Positions 35,288 through 46,685 of a stretch of DNA of 64,000 bases are shown here, piece after piece; the stretch's first letter is position 1; each line of letters opens with the position of its first letter. Origin of the DNA: Allodiplogaster sudhausi (lineage: Eukaryota; Nematoda; Chromadorea; Rhabditida; Diplogasteridae). The notes below the pieces were generated by a model, which did no database searches, was not told the origin of the DNA, and was given only the letters and a program-made list of their open reading frames with translations. The position numbers were made by a program, and so were the translations under genes. The stretch is taken from NCBI GenBank assembly GCA_945643635.1, contig CALZFC010000005.1:6271001-6335000 (forward strand), given 5' to 3'.

Positions 35288-35913
35288 GATGTTGAGGTTT
35301 TCATAAATTTAAAGGCCATCACATTTCCTATCTAAATCATATACATTTCATAAAGTGAAGAGAGAAAAAAGCTAGCAAATCTCAAGAGGCCATTTCTCTC
35401 AAACCAGAACTTGGTAGAATATATGTAGATCGATAAACACTCAGAATCTGCATTATATAGATATATGTATGTACAGTATGTAGATATGCACATATGTTCC
35501 AAACCTCCAGAATAGCTGCCTAAAGGTACTACAAATATTTGACAGAATGCATCGATAAAAGTGCGGAGTGACACCGCAAAAAATATTAGCCATAAATTAA
35601 TGAATACATACATATGATGTCAATTCATTTGTTCCCTTATGGCTTTCAATGTATTAGAGGGGTCTAAATGTGTAGCCAAGATATCAGAGAGACAAACTGA
35701 GTAGACGGTCGCTGGAATTCCAGCGGAGCCTGCGAGGAAGTCGGTGAGGGCGAGAGAGAAGATGTAGGTGTTCGTGACGGTGCGGACACTTCTGGTGCGA
35801 CAATACACGAAGAGAACGAGGAGGTTGGAGAGGGAAATGTGCAGAGAGAGAAGCAACTCTGCTGCGGAGTACACCCACACGAAGTACTCTTCCTCCTCCT
35901 CTTCTCTTTCCAT
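32506..35913 (-). CDS. Class A (rhodopsin-like) GPCR resembling adenosine receptors, 7 exons
   Basis: Seven-transmembrane receptor of the plasma membrane. Exons (minus order) 35698-35913, 34834-34988, 34653-34742, 33280-33439, 33120-33223, 32745-32898, 32506-32685 join in phase to 1059 nt, 352 aa. Landmarks: TM1 (AAELLLSLHISLSNLLVLF), TM2 with NTYIFSLALTDFLAG, TM3 ending AISLDKYLTI (a DRY-like motif with DKY), TM4 with FLLSLSWVAGTGIAILP, an extracellular Cys before TM5, TM5 FGTILLPSAIIIFCYVSILR, TM6 (RKIIRILLILVSTYAICW) and TM7 NPVIYAYGMPGFQK. The LDKYLTI and NPVIYAY contexts resemble adenosine receptors, but an amine or orphan receptor is possible. Two points are uncertain: the 3/4 exon junction in extracellular loop 2, and the frame of the last exon. 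The phase-0 join gives a 59-codon tail, while the other frame reads a Cys-rich helix-8-like stretch (RDFCSCVGCGVC). Confidence 0.8.
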
Positions 35914-36937
35914 CCTTCAGCTTCTCTAACGATGCACGATCTTCAATTCTTCATGTCTTCAGTCAATTCATTTACACTATACACAAAAGTAAACAAAATG
36001 GATTCATTGGACTACTCGATTACAAGGACAATGCCATTCGTGGACGCCGTCAATGAAGAACAGTGGTTGGATTGAACCCAGCGAGAGTTCTTGCGAGTCA
36101 CTCCACCATTTCTTGCTTTTCCTCGTGTGTCTGCCAATCGCTGGCCGTTTCATTCACGTTAATGGGAATAAACTAGTTGTAGGGCAGTGAAGAGAGACAA
36201 GGTAGGCAGAAGAGAGACAGAGAAAGAGGGACAGAGTAGAAAGAAGAGAGGCAGAGAAAGAGAGACAGAGTAGGCAGAAGAGAGGCAGAGAAAGAGAAGA
36301 GAGACAGAGAAAGAAAGACAGAGAAAGAGAAGAGAGACAGAGTAGGCATAAAGAGAGACATAGAAAAAATAGATGTAACGGAGGAAGGAGACTGAGCAAA
36401 GATATTGAAGTATTGAATCGGCATTCCTTTTTTTCATTCTAATTAATGCCGGATCTGGTAAGAGCTGTCCCAGAGAATCTAATTCATGGCGAATGCTAAT
36501 CAAATCTTACAATGGCAATGCGCGAATATGCCTGATAACAGCGGAGAAATGAATAAGAATTAAGTTATAAGCAATGTGGGGATTTTTAAGGTGGAAGGAT
36601 ATCTTGAGCCCCGTTCGTGGTGTCTTTCCATGAAGAGGTCGTGGCAGAAGCCCCGCCCACCTGCCTTGGAAGGAAACGGAAGCCACTCGAGTTCTCCCTC
36701 CAGCGCCCTTTCCCGTCTACCAAGACCGGCCTCCCTCCTCTCGCCATCATAATTAACGGTCTCACATACCACTTGATGCCGACATAATATATACTTTTTA
36801 TTTAAATGCAAATTTTCTCCATTTTTTTTTTCAAAAGCATTTAGTATCTTTTTTAACAGAAGAAAGAGGATGACAGGGAGTGAGAGAAGAAGGAGAACAG
36901 AAGAGAGCGGAGAGAAGAAAGTAACTTCTTCCTTCCC
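35914..36937. other. Intergenic region between the GPCR and EXPERA genes
   Basis: Holds a purine-rich imperfect repeat of GAGACAGAGAAAGA-type units at about 36190-36365. I see no supported gene. Confidence 0.5.
36797..36802 (-). terminator. Polyadenylation signal AATAAA of the EXPERA gene
   Basis: Minus-strand AATAAA about 135 bases downstream of the stop codon. Confidence 0.5.
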
Positions 36938-37163
36938 TCAGACATCCACTTTCTCATCATCAGAAATGCACTCGCTGTACTCAGGACGAGCGAGACGATT
37001 CCACAGGGCAACCATCACAGCAAATGGAATCACCTGAAATGGGAATTAGAGATAAAGAGGGGAGAGAACGAGAGGGAAAAGAGAGGCTAAGAGAAGATAG
37101 AGAGGGGGAGAAAGAGACGTGAGAAACGAGACGAGATAGAAAGAGAGGCGAGAAAGAGAGGGG

Positions 37164-37217
<54 letters not shown>

Positions 37218-38290
37218 AAGGGAGAGAAAGAGAAGGAGAGAAAGAGAGGGAGAGAAAGAGAGGGAGAGAAAGAGAGGGAGAGAAAGAGATGGAGAGAAAG
37301 AGAGGGAGAGAAAGAGATTGAGAGAAAGAGAGGGGAGAGAGAGGGAGAGAGAGGGAGAGAAAGAGAGGGAGAGAAAGAGAGGGAGAGAAAGAGAGGGAGA
37401 GATAGAGAGGGAGAGGGAAAAGAAGAGCTTGGCCTAAATATATGTATATTCCTCCTTAAACAATTCAGTTACACTCCTTTTAATGGTCTAATTTCCCTGT
37501 CTGAAAAAAACAAGGGAAGAATCAGGCAGTTTTAGAATACGAAAAAGCAAAAGAAAAGAACGAACCACCCAGACGCCATCCGCGACCCAGAAAACAAGGA
37601 CGACGCGGACAAAGGACGCGTCTTCATTCAAATACGATCGTGTTCCTGCAAAAGAATTTGGTTTTTAAGAATTAGGGTAAATCGAGAAGAGAAAGAAAGT
37701 GACCCTCTGGCTGTCGAATGAAGAGGACGAGGTACCAGACTGTCTTCCAGAACACGAAAGCTGTCGTAGTGAAAGTAGTCAGCAGGGTGTGGCGAGACGA
37801 GAACTTGTTCTGAACAACTCCTTTTTGCCTTGAAGATACAAAGAAGAAGAGAGGGACAGGAACCATGATGAGAGCAGCAATGTTGAGAAGAATCTCAATG
37901 ATCATGACCCTCCCCGTGGCCATCGTCACGAGGTCCTTCGGGTCTGCGTATCGGAAGTCCACGTCCGCGTAGATGTTCCCTGTCAAGCATTCTCTTCACC
38001 AGTTTTCTGCGCACATTTTTTATTACAAAAATTAATTTGTTTCTAAACCTACATATGTAAGTTTAGTTGAAACGCGATATAAGGGGCGCACAAAGCTCGT
38101 AGACGGATTCGAACTGGCCGCCGCGCACAGTGTGAGGCCGGCAGGTTGTGTAGATGACATCGAAGATGCAGAGGAGAGTGGAGATCACCAGCCAGGCCAC
38201 GATCCACGAGGGAAGAACGCCGCCGCACCAAGCAGCCCCCCTGCCAAGGCCCATCTCAACCGATCTGCTCACTAAACGGAAAGTCATCAC
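36938..38290 (-). CDS. EXPERA-domain (EBP/TMEM97-like) multi-pass membrane protein, 4 exons
   Basis: Exons (minus order) 38092-38290, 37704-37979, 37566-37645 and 36938-37033 join in phase to 651 nt, 216 aa. EXPERA pattern in order: TM1 (WIVAWLVISTLLCIFD), an Asp followed by a CRPHTVRGGQ loop, VYELW-NIYADVDFRY created across the first splice, DPKDL, TM2 (MIIEILLNIAALIMVPVPL), TM3 (TTAFVFWKTVWYLVLF) and TM4 (VRVVLVFWVADGVWV), then a short acidic tail. The family includes emopamil-binding protein (sterol delta8-delta7 isomerase) and sigma-2 receptor/TMEM97. Which subgroup this is, and whether it is an enzyme, cannot be settled by eye. I used the first ATG; an in-frame ATG at 38254 (MGLGRGAAW) is equally possible. 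Intron 3 is a roughly 530-bp intron that is largely purine repeat. Confidence 0.75.
37050..37425. repeat. Long purine-only repeat, about 375 bp, in an EXPERA gene intron
   Basis: Almost uninterrupted A/G on the plus strand, with an (AG)n core and a 16-bp unit GAGAGAAAGAGAGGGA repeated about ten times. Homopurine runs of this length can form triplex (H-DNA). Confidence 0.9.
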
Positions 38291-39071
38291 TGGTGGGTTG
38301 GTTTCAGTGATAACAACATGAGAAGGACACGGACAAAGGAACCAATTTAGAGTTCAGCAAATAGTTAGCACTATCACTATTTCAGCGTTAGAGTCGTCCA
38401 CAATATTACTAATGAGAATCCGTTATCATTTTATGCATTCGCAGTACACAGAGAACATCGCTTTGCACTCCCAGATGACGGTAGAAAACTGAGAATTGAC
38501 TGGGTGGACAGAAAGAATAAGAAGAGTGACAGACGAACTTGTACAGCGGTTGACGACGGATTGGGAAGAAGGCGAAGAAGTGACGGAATTCGAGACCATG
38601 GGAGGGAAAGAAATAGAGACAGAGAAAGAAAGAGAGAGAAAGAGAGAGAAAGAGAGACAGAGTGAGAGCGAAAGCGATTGAGAGATACAACCTCGCTCTC
38701 TCGCTGCGCAACGCACTAATGCTATTATTCCCTCTCTCTCATAGTTTTAAGTAGCAATCATTCGTTCTCGGATAAGTAATAACCAAATTATGACAGATAA
38801 GTACATAAGTCAAATGAAGTGCAGTATAAGGACGTCAAAGCAGGAAAGAACAACCTCATATGTAAATGAACCATTCATTGTGGGATTTATGTATTAACTT
38901 AAATTTGTATGCATTATATCCTTCATTGAATAGTATAAAATAATTGTAAGAAGAATGAAAGGATAGCTTTGGAAAAGAAATTAGGAAGACATCGATGACC
39001 ATGACCCCTCGACAATCTACACGCCTCGGGTGAATGGAACAAGGACGAGAGAAATGAGGACAAGAACGGTT

Positions 39072-39109
<38 letters not shown>

Positions 39110-40273
39110 AGAGAGTGAGATTGAGAGAGATTCAAAGAAAGAAGGAAGAATGAGAGAGAGGGGCGAAGAGAAGGAGGAGTGTGATCAAGAAAGTGAGAAA
39201 GGACGGCCCGTTTTAAGAGTGAGCATCTTCGGACGACGCGAACTCTTCCTTTTCCTGAGCTACCAAATAGTGAGAAGGAGGGAATTGACAGAGAGAGAGC
39301 ATGAAGGAACTGTTGAAAGAACAAACAGCACAAGGCACCTTCAGACGACTTTGCTCCCGCATCGCTCATCTTCTTAGGCATTTCAACCTGCTTCATCTCG
39401 CTCTCTCTCTCTATTTCTCTTTCTCTATTTCTCTTTCCCTGTCTTGTTCTCTCCTTTTTTTCTTTTCCACCCTTTTCTGGCTCCATGTCTCGCTCCCGTC
39501 TTCCCTCTTTCTATACTTTTTGTTTCAGTATAATTTTAACAATTAGCTTTTTTTTATCATTTATTTACATCTACTCTCCACGTCTCTGCTATTCCACATT
39601 CTTTCTTTCTCTGATATGTCAAAAATTTATGAAGTTACAGTAATCTTCTTAGTGCGCTCTTTTGTAGTGCACAAATAGTACACAAACCTGTCGAGTGAAG
39701 TAGACTACGACACTTTCCCAGTTTTCACAGATTAAGCAACGAAAGCAATCAAGGAAATTTGGAGTGGATTAGTCAGAGTATCATTCAGTTGAGAGAAAAC
39801 AATGTCACGAAACGTATTTATTTCATTTCTCCGATTAACATACCTAGTACGTACTGGCATCATTAGAAGAATACTCATCTTCTAAAAGAACTCGGCAGAC
39901 AGAGAAAACGCTCGTCCGCCCTTCAAGTCAGAGAGGAACGACAATTGAAATAGACAATATCTCATTTACCTTGCCTTCCTTGCGCCGCTACACACAGAAA
40001 TTCCCGTTGAGGTTGATGTAATTATACATATGTATGTATAGACAAACTGCGTGAATAGATTTCGTTTGAAGAAAGCATTGGGTTATCCTAGACTTAATGT
40101 ACAACAATATTGAATGTAAAACAGAAAGAGCGACGAAGTGAGGGATTGATATCCTAAGAGTAGCACCCGAGGAGGAGGTCGCTGCGACACGTCGTGAAGG
40201 AAACTGAAGAAGACGAGCAGAAAGAAGGACTTCAGCGGAGTTGTCGATGAAGAAGCGAAGAGAAGAAAAAGAT
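38291..40273. other. Region without a supported gene
   Basis: Contains an (AG)n run at about 39073-39106 and several short minus-strand coding-looking stretches, such as VEMPKKMSDAGAKSSE at about 39340-39385 and EKEEFASSEDAHS before a stop at about 39215-39255. These could be exons of one small minus-strand gene, but I could not join them in a consistent phase. Confidence 0.35.
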
Positions 40274-40390
40274 TCAGATGCTCGAGAAGGACCGGCGGAA
40301 ACCTTTTCTCCGTTCAATCAGAGACTTCCTCAGGAATCGGAGACGAGAGAGGTCGACGTGGTCGAAGTTGTCCATTGGGATGTGGAACAT
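40274..40390 (-). CDS. Possible small gene or first exon with an upstream TATA box
   Basis: ORF of 38 codons starting MFHIPMDNFDHVDL and rich in Arg/Lys toward its end. It lies about 75 bases downstream of a minus-strand TATATAA (about 40463-40471). A possible donor (AAAG then GTTTCC) at 40302 could splice it to sequence near 40190, giving an alternative short product. I do not recognise the protein and its reality is uncertain. Confidence 0.3.
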   Translation of the reverse strand: MFHIPMDNFDHVDLSRLRFLRKSLIERRKGFRRSFSSI

Positions 40391-41000
40391 GTCGACTGAG
40401 AGAGTCTGCGAGAGAGGACGAGCTCGCTTGGGCTGAGAATTCAGATGGCAACTTATCTCTGGCTTATATATCTGAGATATCCCGTAGGCAATTTGGTGAC
40501 TCCTCCCCTCTTCTTCGCCTTCTCTCTTTCTTGTGTGTCACTGCCTACCCGGATATGCCTCCGGCCCACGTAAATAATCGCACATAATAGAGTGCAGTGA
40601 AGCAAACAAGAAATTTGGTCGAAAAAAGAAATCTCAGATTCCCAATCAAGAGAGGCTTGCAAGATGAATAGCACGCGTTTATAAGGAGATTATCTAAATC
40701 GCCGGTAGTCCAGCTTATCCGAGATTATCAGAAGTGAGGAAGAGAAAAACGATGGCAGGGCAATTTATGACAGACCCTGCATTATTCATCTCCGCTCGGC
40801 AATTGTGAACACGCTCAAGCATCTGAAAGGTTTTTCATTTGCATGTGCATCAATGCATAATAGAACCACTATTTTAACTTTATACAGTTTGTGGAGATGG
40901 CATTTGTATGTCCATTTGTAGGCGCTGCAGATAAAGCTCCACTATTTTAGGGATATTCAGACGCTTGTTTTCATTTTCGTCTCTGCTGCCCACGCACCTT
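40391..41000. other. Region without a supported gene
   Basis: Contains the TATATAA box noted for the small ORF at 40274-40390 and otherwise unremarkable AT-rich sequence. Confidence 0.4.
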
Positions 41001-41592
41001 CTGGTGGAAAATAAATACATTAATAATCCGATCCAATGCAATCTCTTCGATAGTCTTATTTATTGATATTATTGCACTCTTCTGTACGAGCATCGGATTA
41101 TATTTCCTCGTTTGCAAATTAGTCTGCAAGTAAATAAAGAAAGATCAACAATAGAGAATGGGGGAGGGGGTAAGAAGGCACTAAAATAAATTAAAAAAGG
41201 AGAGAATGGATCGAGAAAAGAGAGTGTGTGAGGGTGATAACCGGAAAGAGAGGGAGAGAGAGTAAGGTTGAGCTAGAGGAAAAGGCAGAAATTGCACTGG
41301 TGGGAAATAAATACATTAATAATCCGATCCAATGCAATCTCTTCGATAGTCTTATTTATTGATATTATTGCACTCTTCTGTACGAGCATCGGATTATATT
41401 TCCTCGTTTGCAAATTAGTCTGCAAGTAAATAAAGAAAGATCAACAATAGAGAATGGGGGAGGGGGTAAGAAGGCACTAAAATAAATTAAAAAAGGAGAG
41501 AATGGATCGAGAAAAGAGAGTGTGTGAGGGTGATAACCGGAAAGAGAGGGAGAGAGAGTAAGGTTGAGCTAGAGGAAAAGGCAGAAATTGCA
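41001..41592. repeat. Tandem duplication, two 296-bp copies
   Basis: Copy 1 (41001-41296) and copy 2 (41297-41592) are nearly identical by direct reading, both running from CTGGTGG to GGCAGAAATTGCA. The only difference I noticed is one base in the A/G run near the start (GGAAAAT versus GGGAAAT). This is a recent local duplication or an assembly artefact. No ORF. Confidence 0.9.
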
Positions 41593-41882
41593 TTATGACA
41601 AGCACTCCTGCGTTCTATGTCTCTTCCGGTGTCGTGAGAAAGGAAAGATTGAGAGAGGAAAAGAGAAAGAGAGAGAGAGAGAGGGAGAGAGAGAGAGAGG
41701 AAGAGAGAGAGAGAGGAAGAGAGAGAGAGAGAGAGAGAGGAAGAGATAGAGAGAGAGATTGGAAGGGGGAATGAATGTTTTTAAGGGGAACCAGCACGCT
41801 TCGTCCATACTGATCTCATCATCTAATATATTCTGAGTGAGTAATATTTGGCTTCTGACAGGGAAGAGTTACAGTGCATCTG

Positions 41883-42977
41883 CCGCACGATTAATCTCCC
41901 TCGAGGACATGGACAAGCGTCTCTGATATGTCCAGGACATTTTATTGTCCATGACATTTCAGAGACACTTGGTTGACATGTCAGGGACAAATTTTCCATA
42001 GGGAGAAATTAATGTTTTATTAAATATATTTTTCTTTACATGACATGCACACGTTGCATGTTTTTTTTTCTCTCCAGACTATGAACACTCATCTTTAACA
42101 ATGGAGACGAAAGAAAAGTGCACAAAGCAGCATCAGACATTAAGCATTTTGGAAATGCTTCCATCTTTTTATTTTCAATTCTTCTAATCAGCACTACGAA
42201 TATTTTCGAGGCGAAATATGCTTGTAGATATTTTGAATTCTTTTCCAGCAAAAATTCCCATAGATATCTCCTTCCATTACTTCATTAAGTCAATACAGAA
42301 GAGCGATGAAAAACAAGTTTATCAAACAAAACAAGAGGCAGAGAGTGAGAGAATTAGTCGACGAGGCCGAATCTCATGTCGTCGTCTTACTTCTCCTTCT
42401 CTTCCTTCTTCACCGTCTTCTCCTATTCGGGAGCGGTGGCTTTCGCGCATCTTCTGAAAGCGGAAAATATTCTTCTATTCGCCGGTCAAGTGAGCGGAGC
42501 TCATCTATTTAATCAGCAAAACGTATTTGAGAACAAATCACAGAATTAAGAAACAAAACGACAGTGGATGCGAATTAAAAAAAAAGATTTTTTGAAAACT
42601 GCTTCTCCTACCAAAAGTAGCAGCTACAGTACGTATAAACAGTACGATTGACCCTTCAATGAGACAAAGTCATAACTTTTGTCTCGGAGACACGAAATGA
42701 CATTCGGCGTGTTTGTTTCGCCTCTCTTAAAATTGCATACTCTCTCGCCTTCCCAGGATGTCATGGACATTGTCCCTGACATTCTTAATGTCTTGGACAT
42801 AATATTTTTCCAAAAGTGTCTGCGACATTTCAAAGACACCTGAGAGACAGATGCGAGACATGTGTATTAACATAGGCATTTTTCTTAGTGTCTGCGACAT
42901 TTGTCTGCCACCCCAGAAAATGTCCTGGACATATCCGAGACGCTTGTCCGTGTCCTCGAGGGAGATTAATCGTGCGG
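41883..42977. mobile_element. 1.1-kb non-autonomous DNA element with about 60-bp terminal inverted repeats
   Basis: The left end CCGCACGATTAATCTCCCTC and the right end GAGGGAGATTAATCGTGCGG are inverted copies. The match extends about 60 bp with two mismatches. A CTG is found directly outside both ends, consistent with a 3-bp target duplication as in CACTA or PIF/Harbinger groups. Sub-terminal DNA is packed with GGACAT/ATGTCC and AGACAC/GTGTCT words in both orientations. No transposase is visible. A 60-codon ORF-like stretch near 42330-42512 could encode a hydrophobic segment and a Ser-rich tail but is unsupported. The superfamily is unresolved. Confidence 0.75.
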
Positions 42978-43459
42978 CTGGAGATTTTGCTATTTTCAGT
43001 TACAAAACTGTGTTTTTAATATATAAAAAAAAGTTTTAAAAGTGCATAATTCAACTATGCTCTTATTGTGAAATTTCAATACCCACTAGGATCTCTCTCA
43101 TACAACACACACTCTCTCTCTATCTCTATCTCTATCTCTCCTTTTCTCTCCTCTCCTCTCTGTCCCTATTACTCTATAACACTCGCATTCTCCTGCATTC
43201 TCGTTCTCTATACCTACTCTGAGAGAAAGACAGGAACTGATAAGACAAGGAAAGCGGAAGGAGAACTAAAATCGAGATAAGAAGAGTTGTATGCGAAATG
43301 ATATCTCTTTTAATTATTATTTTCTTTCCGTCCCAGTGTTATAAATTAATTTGAATCAAAGAGCTCTTTAGACGGCTCATTGAATTGGCTTCAATAACAA
43401 AACTCTATTTATATTTATCCTTCCTTATCTAACGAAAGCTGTAATTATAAGGCCACGGA
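42978..43459. other. Upstream region of the SDR42E-like gene
   Basis: Contains a CT-rich stretch at about 43108-43165 and AT-rich DNA. No gene and no clear TATA box. Confidence 0.4.
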
Positions 43460-45289
43460 ATGAAGGCAAGTCGTTGTTGCATCGTGGGAGGGGGCGGCTA
43501 CTTCGGCCAGCACATCGCACGGGCCATGCAGACGGATGGATTCCATACTGTACTCCTCGACATCGCTTTCACTCACGTCGATAGAGAAGGGTTCTCTCTC
43601 GACGAGACTAAGACTACGAGAATCAAGTTATGGAGAGAATGAAGAGAAGAGAGACCGAATGAGAGGAAAGAGAGAGAAAGGGAGATGTGCAGAGATATTG
43701 CAGGGGTCTCTGATGGATGAACCCTGTCTGGAGAATGCACTGCATAACTGCAGTCTCTGCATTCACCTGGCTGCTTATGGAATGGCAGGAGCATCTGCTG
43801 TCAGCTCTTCTTTTATTTAACTTTCATCCACGGATTATAAAATAACTATTCCAATAAATATAAATACATACATAGCACATAAATGCCCAAGTTTGATGTA
43901 TTCAGCTGAATTCGGACATGACGTATCGAGTGAATTTCTTTGGCACTCTCAAAGTACTTGAGGTCAGTTTGTCTCTCTCACTCTCATTCTTTATCTCTTG
44001 CTCTGTCTCTCTCTCTCACTCTCACTCTCTTACACTCACTCTCGTTTCTCCCGTTCCTCTCTCTCTCAGATCTGCTCTCGCATGCACTGTCGGAATGTTG
44101 TCTTCGCCTCTTCAGTCGCGGTGTGCTTCACTGATAAACCACTGCAAATGGCCACCGAAGACGCCCCCCGCCCTGACTTTGTCTGACTCTCTCTTCTTGT
44201 TTCCATGTCCCTCGCTGCCTCCCCTCTTACTCTTTCTCACCCATCCCCTGTGTCTCTTCATGAAACCCTCTCTCTCTTTTCTAGCATTATTCGGCGTATG
44301 CAGACTCGAAGGCGGACGCCGAGGCCGTGGTGTGCAAGGCGAATAGCAGTGAGCTCAGAACTGTGGCTCTGAGATTTCGAGGAATCTTCGGGCCAGGAGA
44401 GCCGAGGACAACTGAGAAAGCAGCTGTTAGAGAAAGAGAGAAAGAGAGTGAGAGAGAGAGAGGGCAATCAGTGGGAAAGAGTGAATCTATATACATATAC
44501 ATACATATATACTGTAATTATCTATTATACATATATTTACATAACATATGTACATACATACATATGTTTAGATGGCGATTGCTCGTGGGTTCTACTTTGT
44601 ACGATTCGAGAAGAGTTCCCCGGCAATGACTCAGTTCAGCGGAGTAGACAACAGTGCAATGGTGGGGCAGCTCCTCTATTCTTTCTTTCTTTTTCTCATT
44701 CTCGTGCACTCTCAGGCCGTTCTCCTGGCCAGTCGAGCCCTGAAGGAGAAGCCCGAGTTGGTTGGTGGCCGCGTGTACACAATCGTTGACGGGGGTCCTC
44801 CTGTGGGGAGCTGGGATTTCTGGAATCCTTTGATAGACGCCCTCGGCCGCCGCCGTCCCTTTTTTTCCGTTCCCTACTCTCTCGTCATCAATTCTATCGC
44901 CATTCTTGAATTCATTTACACCGCTTTCAAGGTTCATTTCGTGCATGTGGTCATTTTCAAAACATTTGCAAATTTGTCATTAAAGATTGTTGCACCGCCA
45001 ATGAACCAACTGGAAGTTAACTTGGTTGCTGTGACAAACACATTCTCGATCGAGCGAGCCAGGAAGGATCTTGGCTACGAGCCAACAAATAACCACGATC
45101 TCTCTCAAGTCAGCCTATCTGATTCTCATTGGCAAAGATGGAAAAGCGAATGATTAGGTTTGTGAATACTACAAGGAGAAGTTCACGCGGGAGCGGCAGC
45201 CCTTCTATGACTTTCCTCACTACTTCAAAGTAGCCGCAAGTCTTCTCGCTCTTCTGCTCTCGCTTTTGCTCTTTTACGTCTTTTACTAG
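43460..45289 (+). CDS. SDR42E / 3-beta-hydroxysteroid dehydrogenase-like enzyme, 9 exons
   Basis: NAD(P)-dependent extended short-chain dehydrogenase of the 3-beta-HSD family, most like SDR42E1/2. Exons 43460-43626, 43685-43799, 43906-43962, 44070-44180, 44285-44425, 44572-44661, 44716-44931, 44986-45108 and 45158-45289 join in phase to 1152 nt, 383 aa, the usual family length. Visible features are the Rossmann GGGGYFGQ near the start, a HLAAYGMAG strand, a FASSVAVCF strand, the catalytic YADSK (Tyr-x-x-x-Lys), FRGIFGPGE after it, FSGVDN, a YTIVDGGPP segment, [12 protein letters not shown], and a C-terminal membrane anchor ([15 protein letters not shown]). The exon 1/2 acceptor (GGGAG before ATGTGC) lacks a pyrimidine tract but is the only one that keeps the frame and the conserved spacing. 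A steroid or lipid substrate is a family inference. Confidence 0.9.
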
Positions 45290-45331
45290 CTCAATCTTTC
45301 GTTTACATCCAACATTATTGCCAATTTAATG

Positions 45332-45337
45332 AATAAA
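45332..45337 (+). terminator. Polyadenylation signal AATAAA of the SDR42E-like gene
   Basis: AATAAA 43 bases past the stop codon. Confidence 0.7.
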
Positions 45338-45553
45338 AGTTTAGTTTGAACTTGTGATGACTCCGAGAGAAGTGCTCATTCAGTGACGGAGTTGCGGGGA
45401 AGAGCGAAGAGTTGTAACGGATTGAAAGGGCTGAGTTGACAGGACGAGCACTTGAGAGTTGAGAGGAGGGAGATGAGAATGAGAAGAGCGGAGGATGCAG
45501 TCCATGATGGGCCTTCTCTCTTTGTTATTCCCTTGCAAGAGTTGTCATTGCAG

Positions 45554-46654
45554 ATGATTGAGATGTTGTGGATTCTGAATGTAATGATAATCCCCGTGGT
45601 TTCCTCGTCTTCTTCCACATTGAACTGCCGAGTTGACGGTCGCCTTCAAGGAACATTCAAGAAGCAATCCGAGCCTCTCGCTCTTCAATCTTCTCATATT
45701 CGGCCTCCGATTATCTATGATTCTGCTAGTTCCCAAATTTCATTTCGATGAGAAAAAAAGTCACATTTTACAACGGATTATTTATAATCAGTTAAGGTAA
45801 CAATAACGGCGACATCCATGACAGATTACGGTGACTGCTATGAGAAGGAAGGCGACTCTTACATCTTCGGACTAAAGTCTCTAGCTTTCTCTCTATTTCT
45901 CTCTCTTATTCTCTGTCTCCCCTTTCTCTCTGTCTCTCTCTCTCTCTCTTTCTCTCTGTCTCTCTCTCTCTGTCTCTCTCAATGATAAAGTCTCTCTTCA
46001 GAAGAATGGCGCGTGCAGTTTGCTTCCGCTGTGTGACAATGGTTCTGCGAACTCCGAATGTGCTTCAACTGTCGCAGCAGACAGGTCTGCCTGTCTTTGC
46101 AGAGTCTCTGAAAGTGCTGCCCTTTTCCAGAGGAACTTTGCTATGACTCCGTGGACGAGGCCCGTTCCACTTGCTTTGCTCTTCATAACATTTCTCCGAA
46201 CGAAGGACGATTCATATTCAGTTAGAGCCCAATCCCTTGAAACGGAGAATAGTTGTGTGGCGGTGCAGGAAGCGAAGGCCGACTGTCCACGCCCTGCCCC
46301 TTCAATGGCCAGTTCCGTGTCTCGTACTCCCTCAAGAACTCCAAGCTCGTCTGTGCAATCGACAAAGGAACAACGGTTCGTTTCACTCTTCCCGCTACAG
46401 CCTCACTTTCCTCGTTCCAGGCCTCGAACTGCGAGAATTCATCCGAGATCCTCATCAAATTCCGCAACTGCTCTTTTCCCGACTTTGGTTTATTTTCTAT
46501 AGATTGCAGGATAACCATGATGTAATTTGCCATTAGATATGACTCTCTCTTGTCTGGGAAGTTGGGAAGCAACCGAGAGCTACAGCGAGTTCTTCGCAGT
46601 CGAGAATACTGAGAATGAAGACTTCAGCTGCGGGGTAAGTACATAGACAATGAA

Positions 46655-46685
<31 letters not shown>

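Noticed and set aside
36190..36365. CRISPR-like repeat array
   Set aside because: The units are degenerate purine microsatellite without unique spacers, and the DNA is animal nuclear DNA. No CRISPR array was seen anywhere.
46081..46114. 30-base intron after CFRCVTMVLRTPNVLQLSQQTG
   Set aside because: It is too short compared with other introns here and leaves the next exon in the wrong frame. A 55-base intron from 46060 keeps the frame but drops VLQ, so the junction is flagged as uncertain.
46378..46402. 25-base intron at a GTTCGT donor in the secreted-protein gene
   Set aside because: The frame reads straight through, and 25 bases is below any intron seen in this window.
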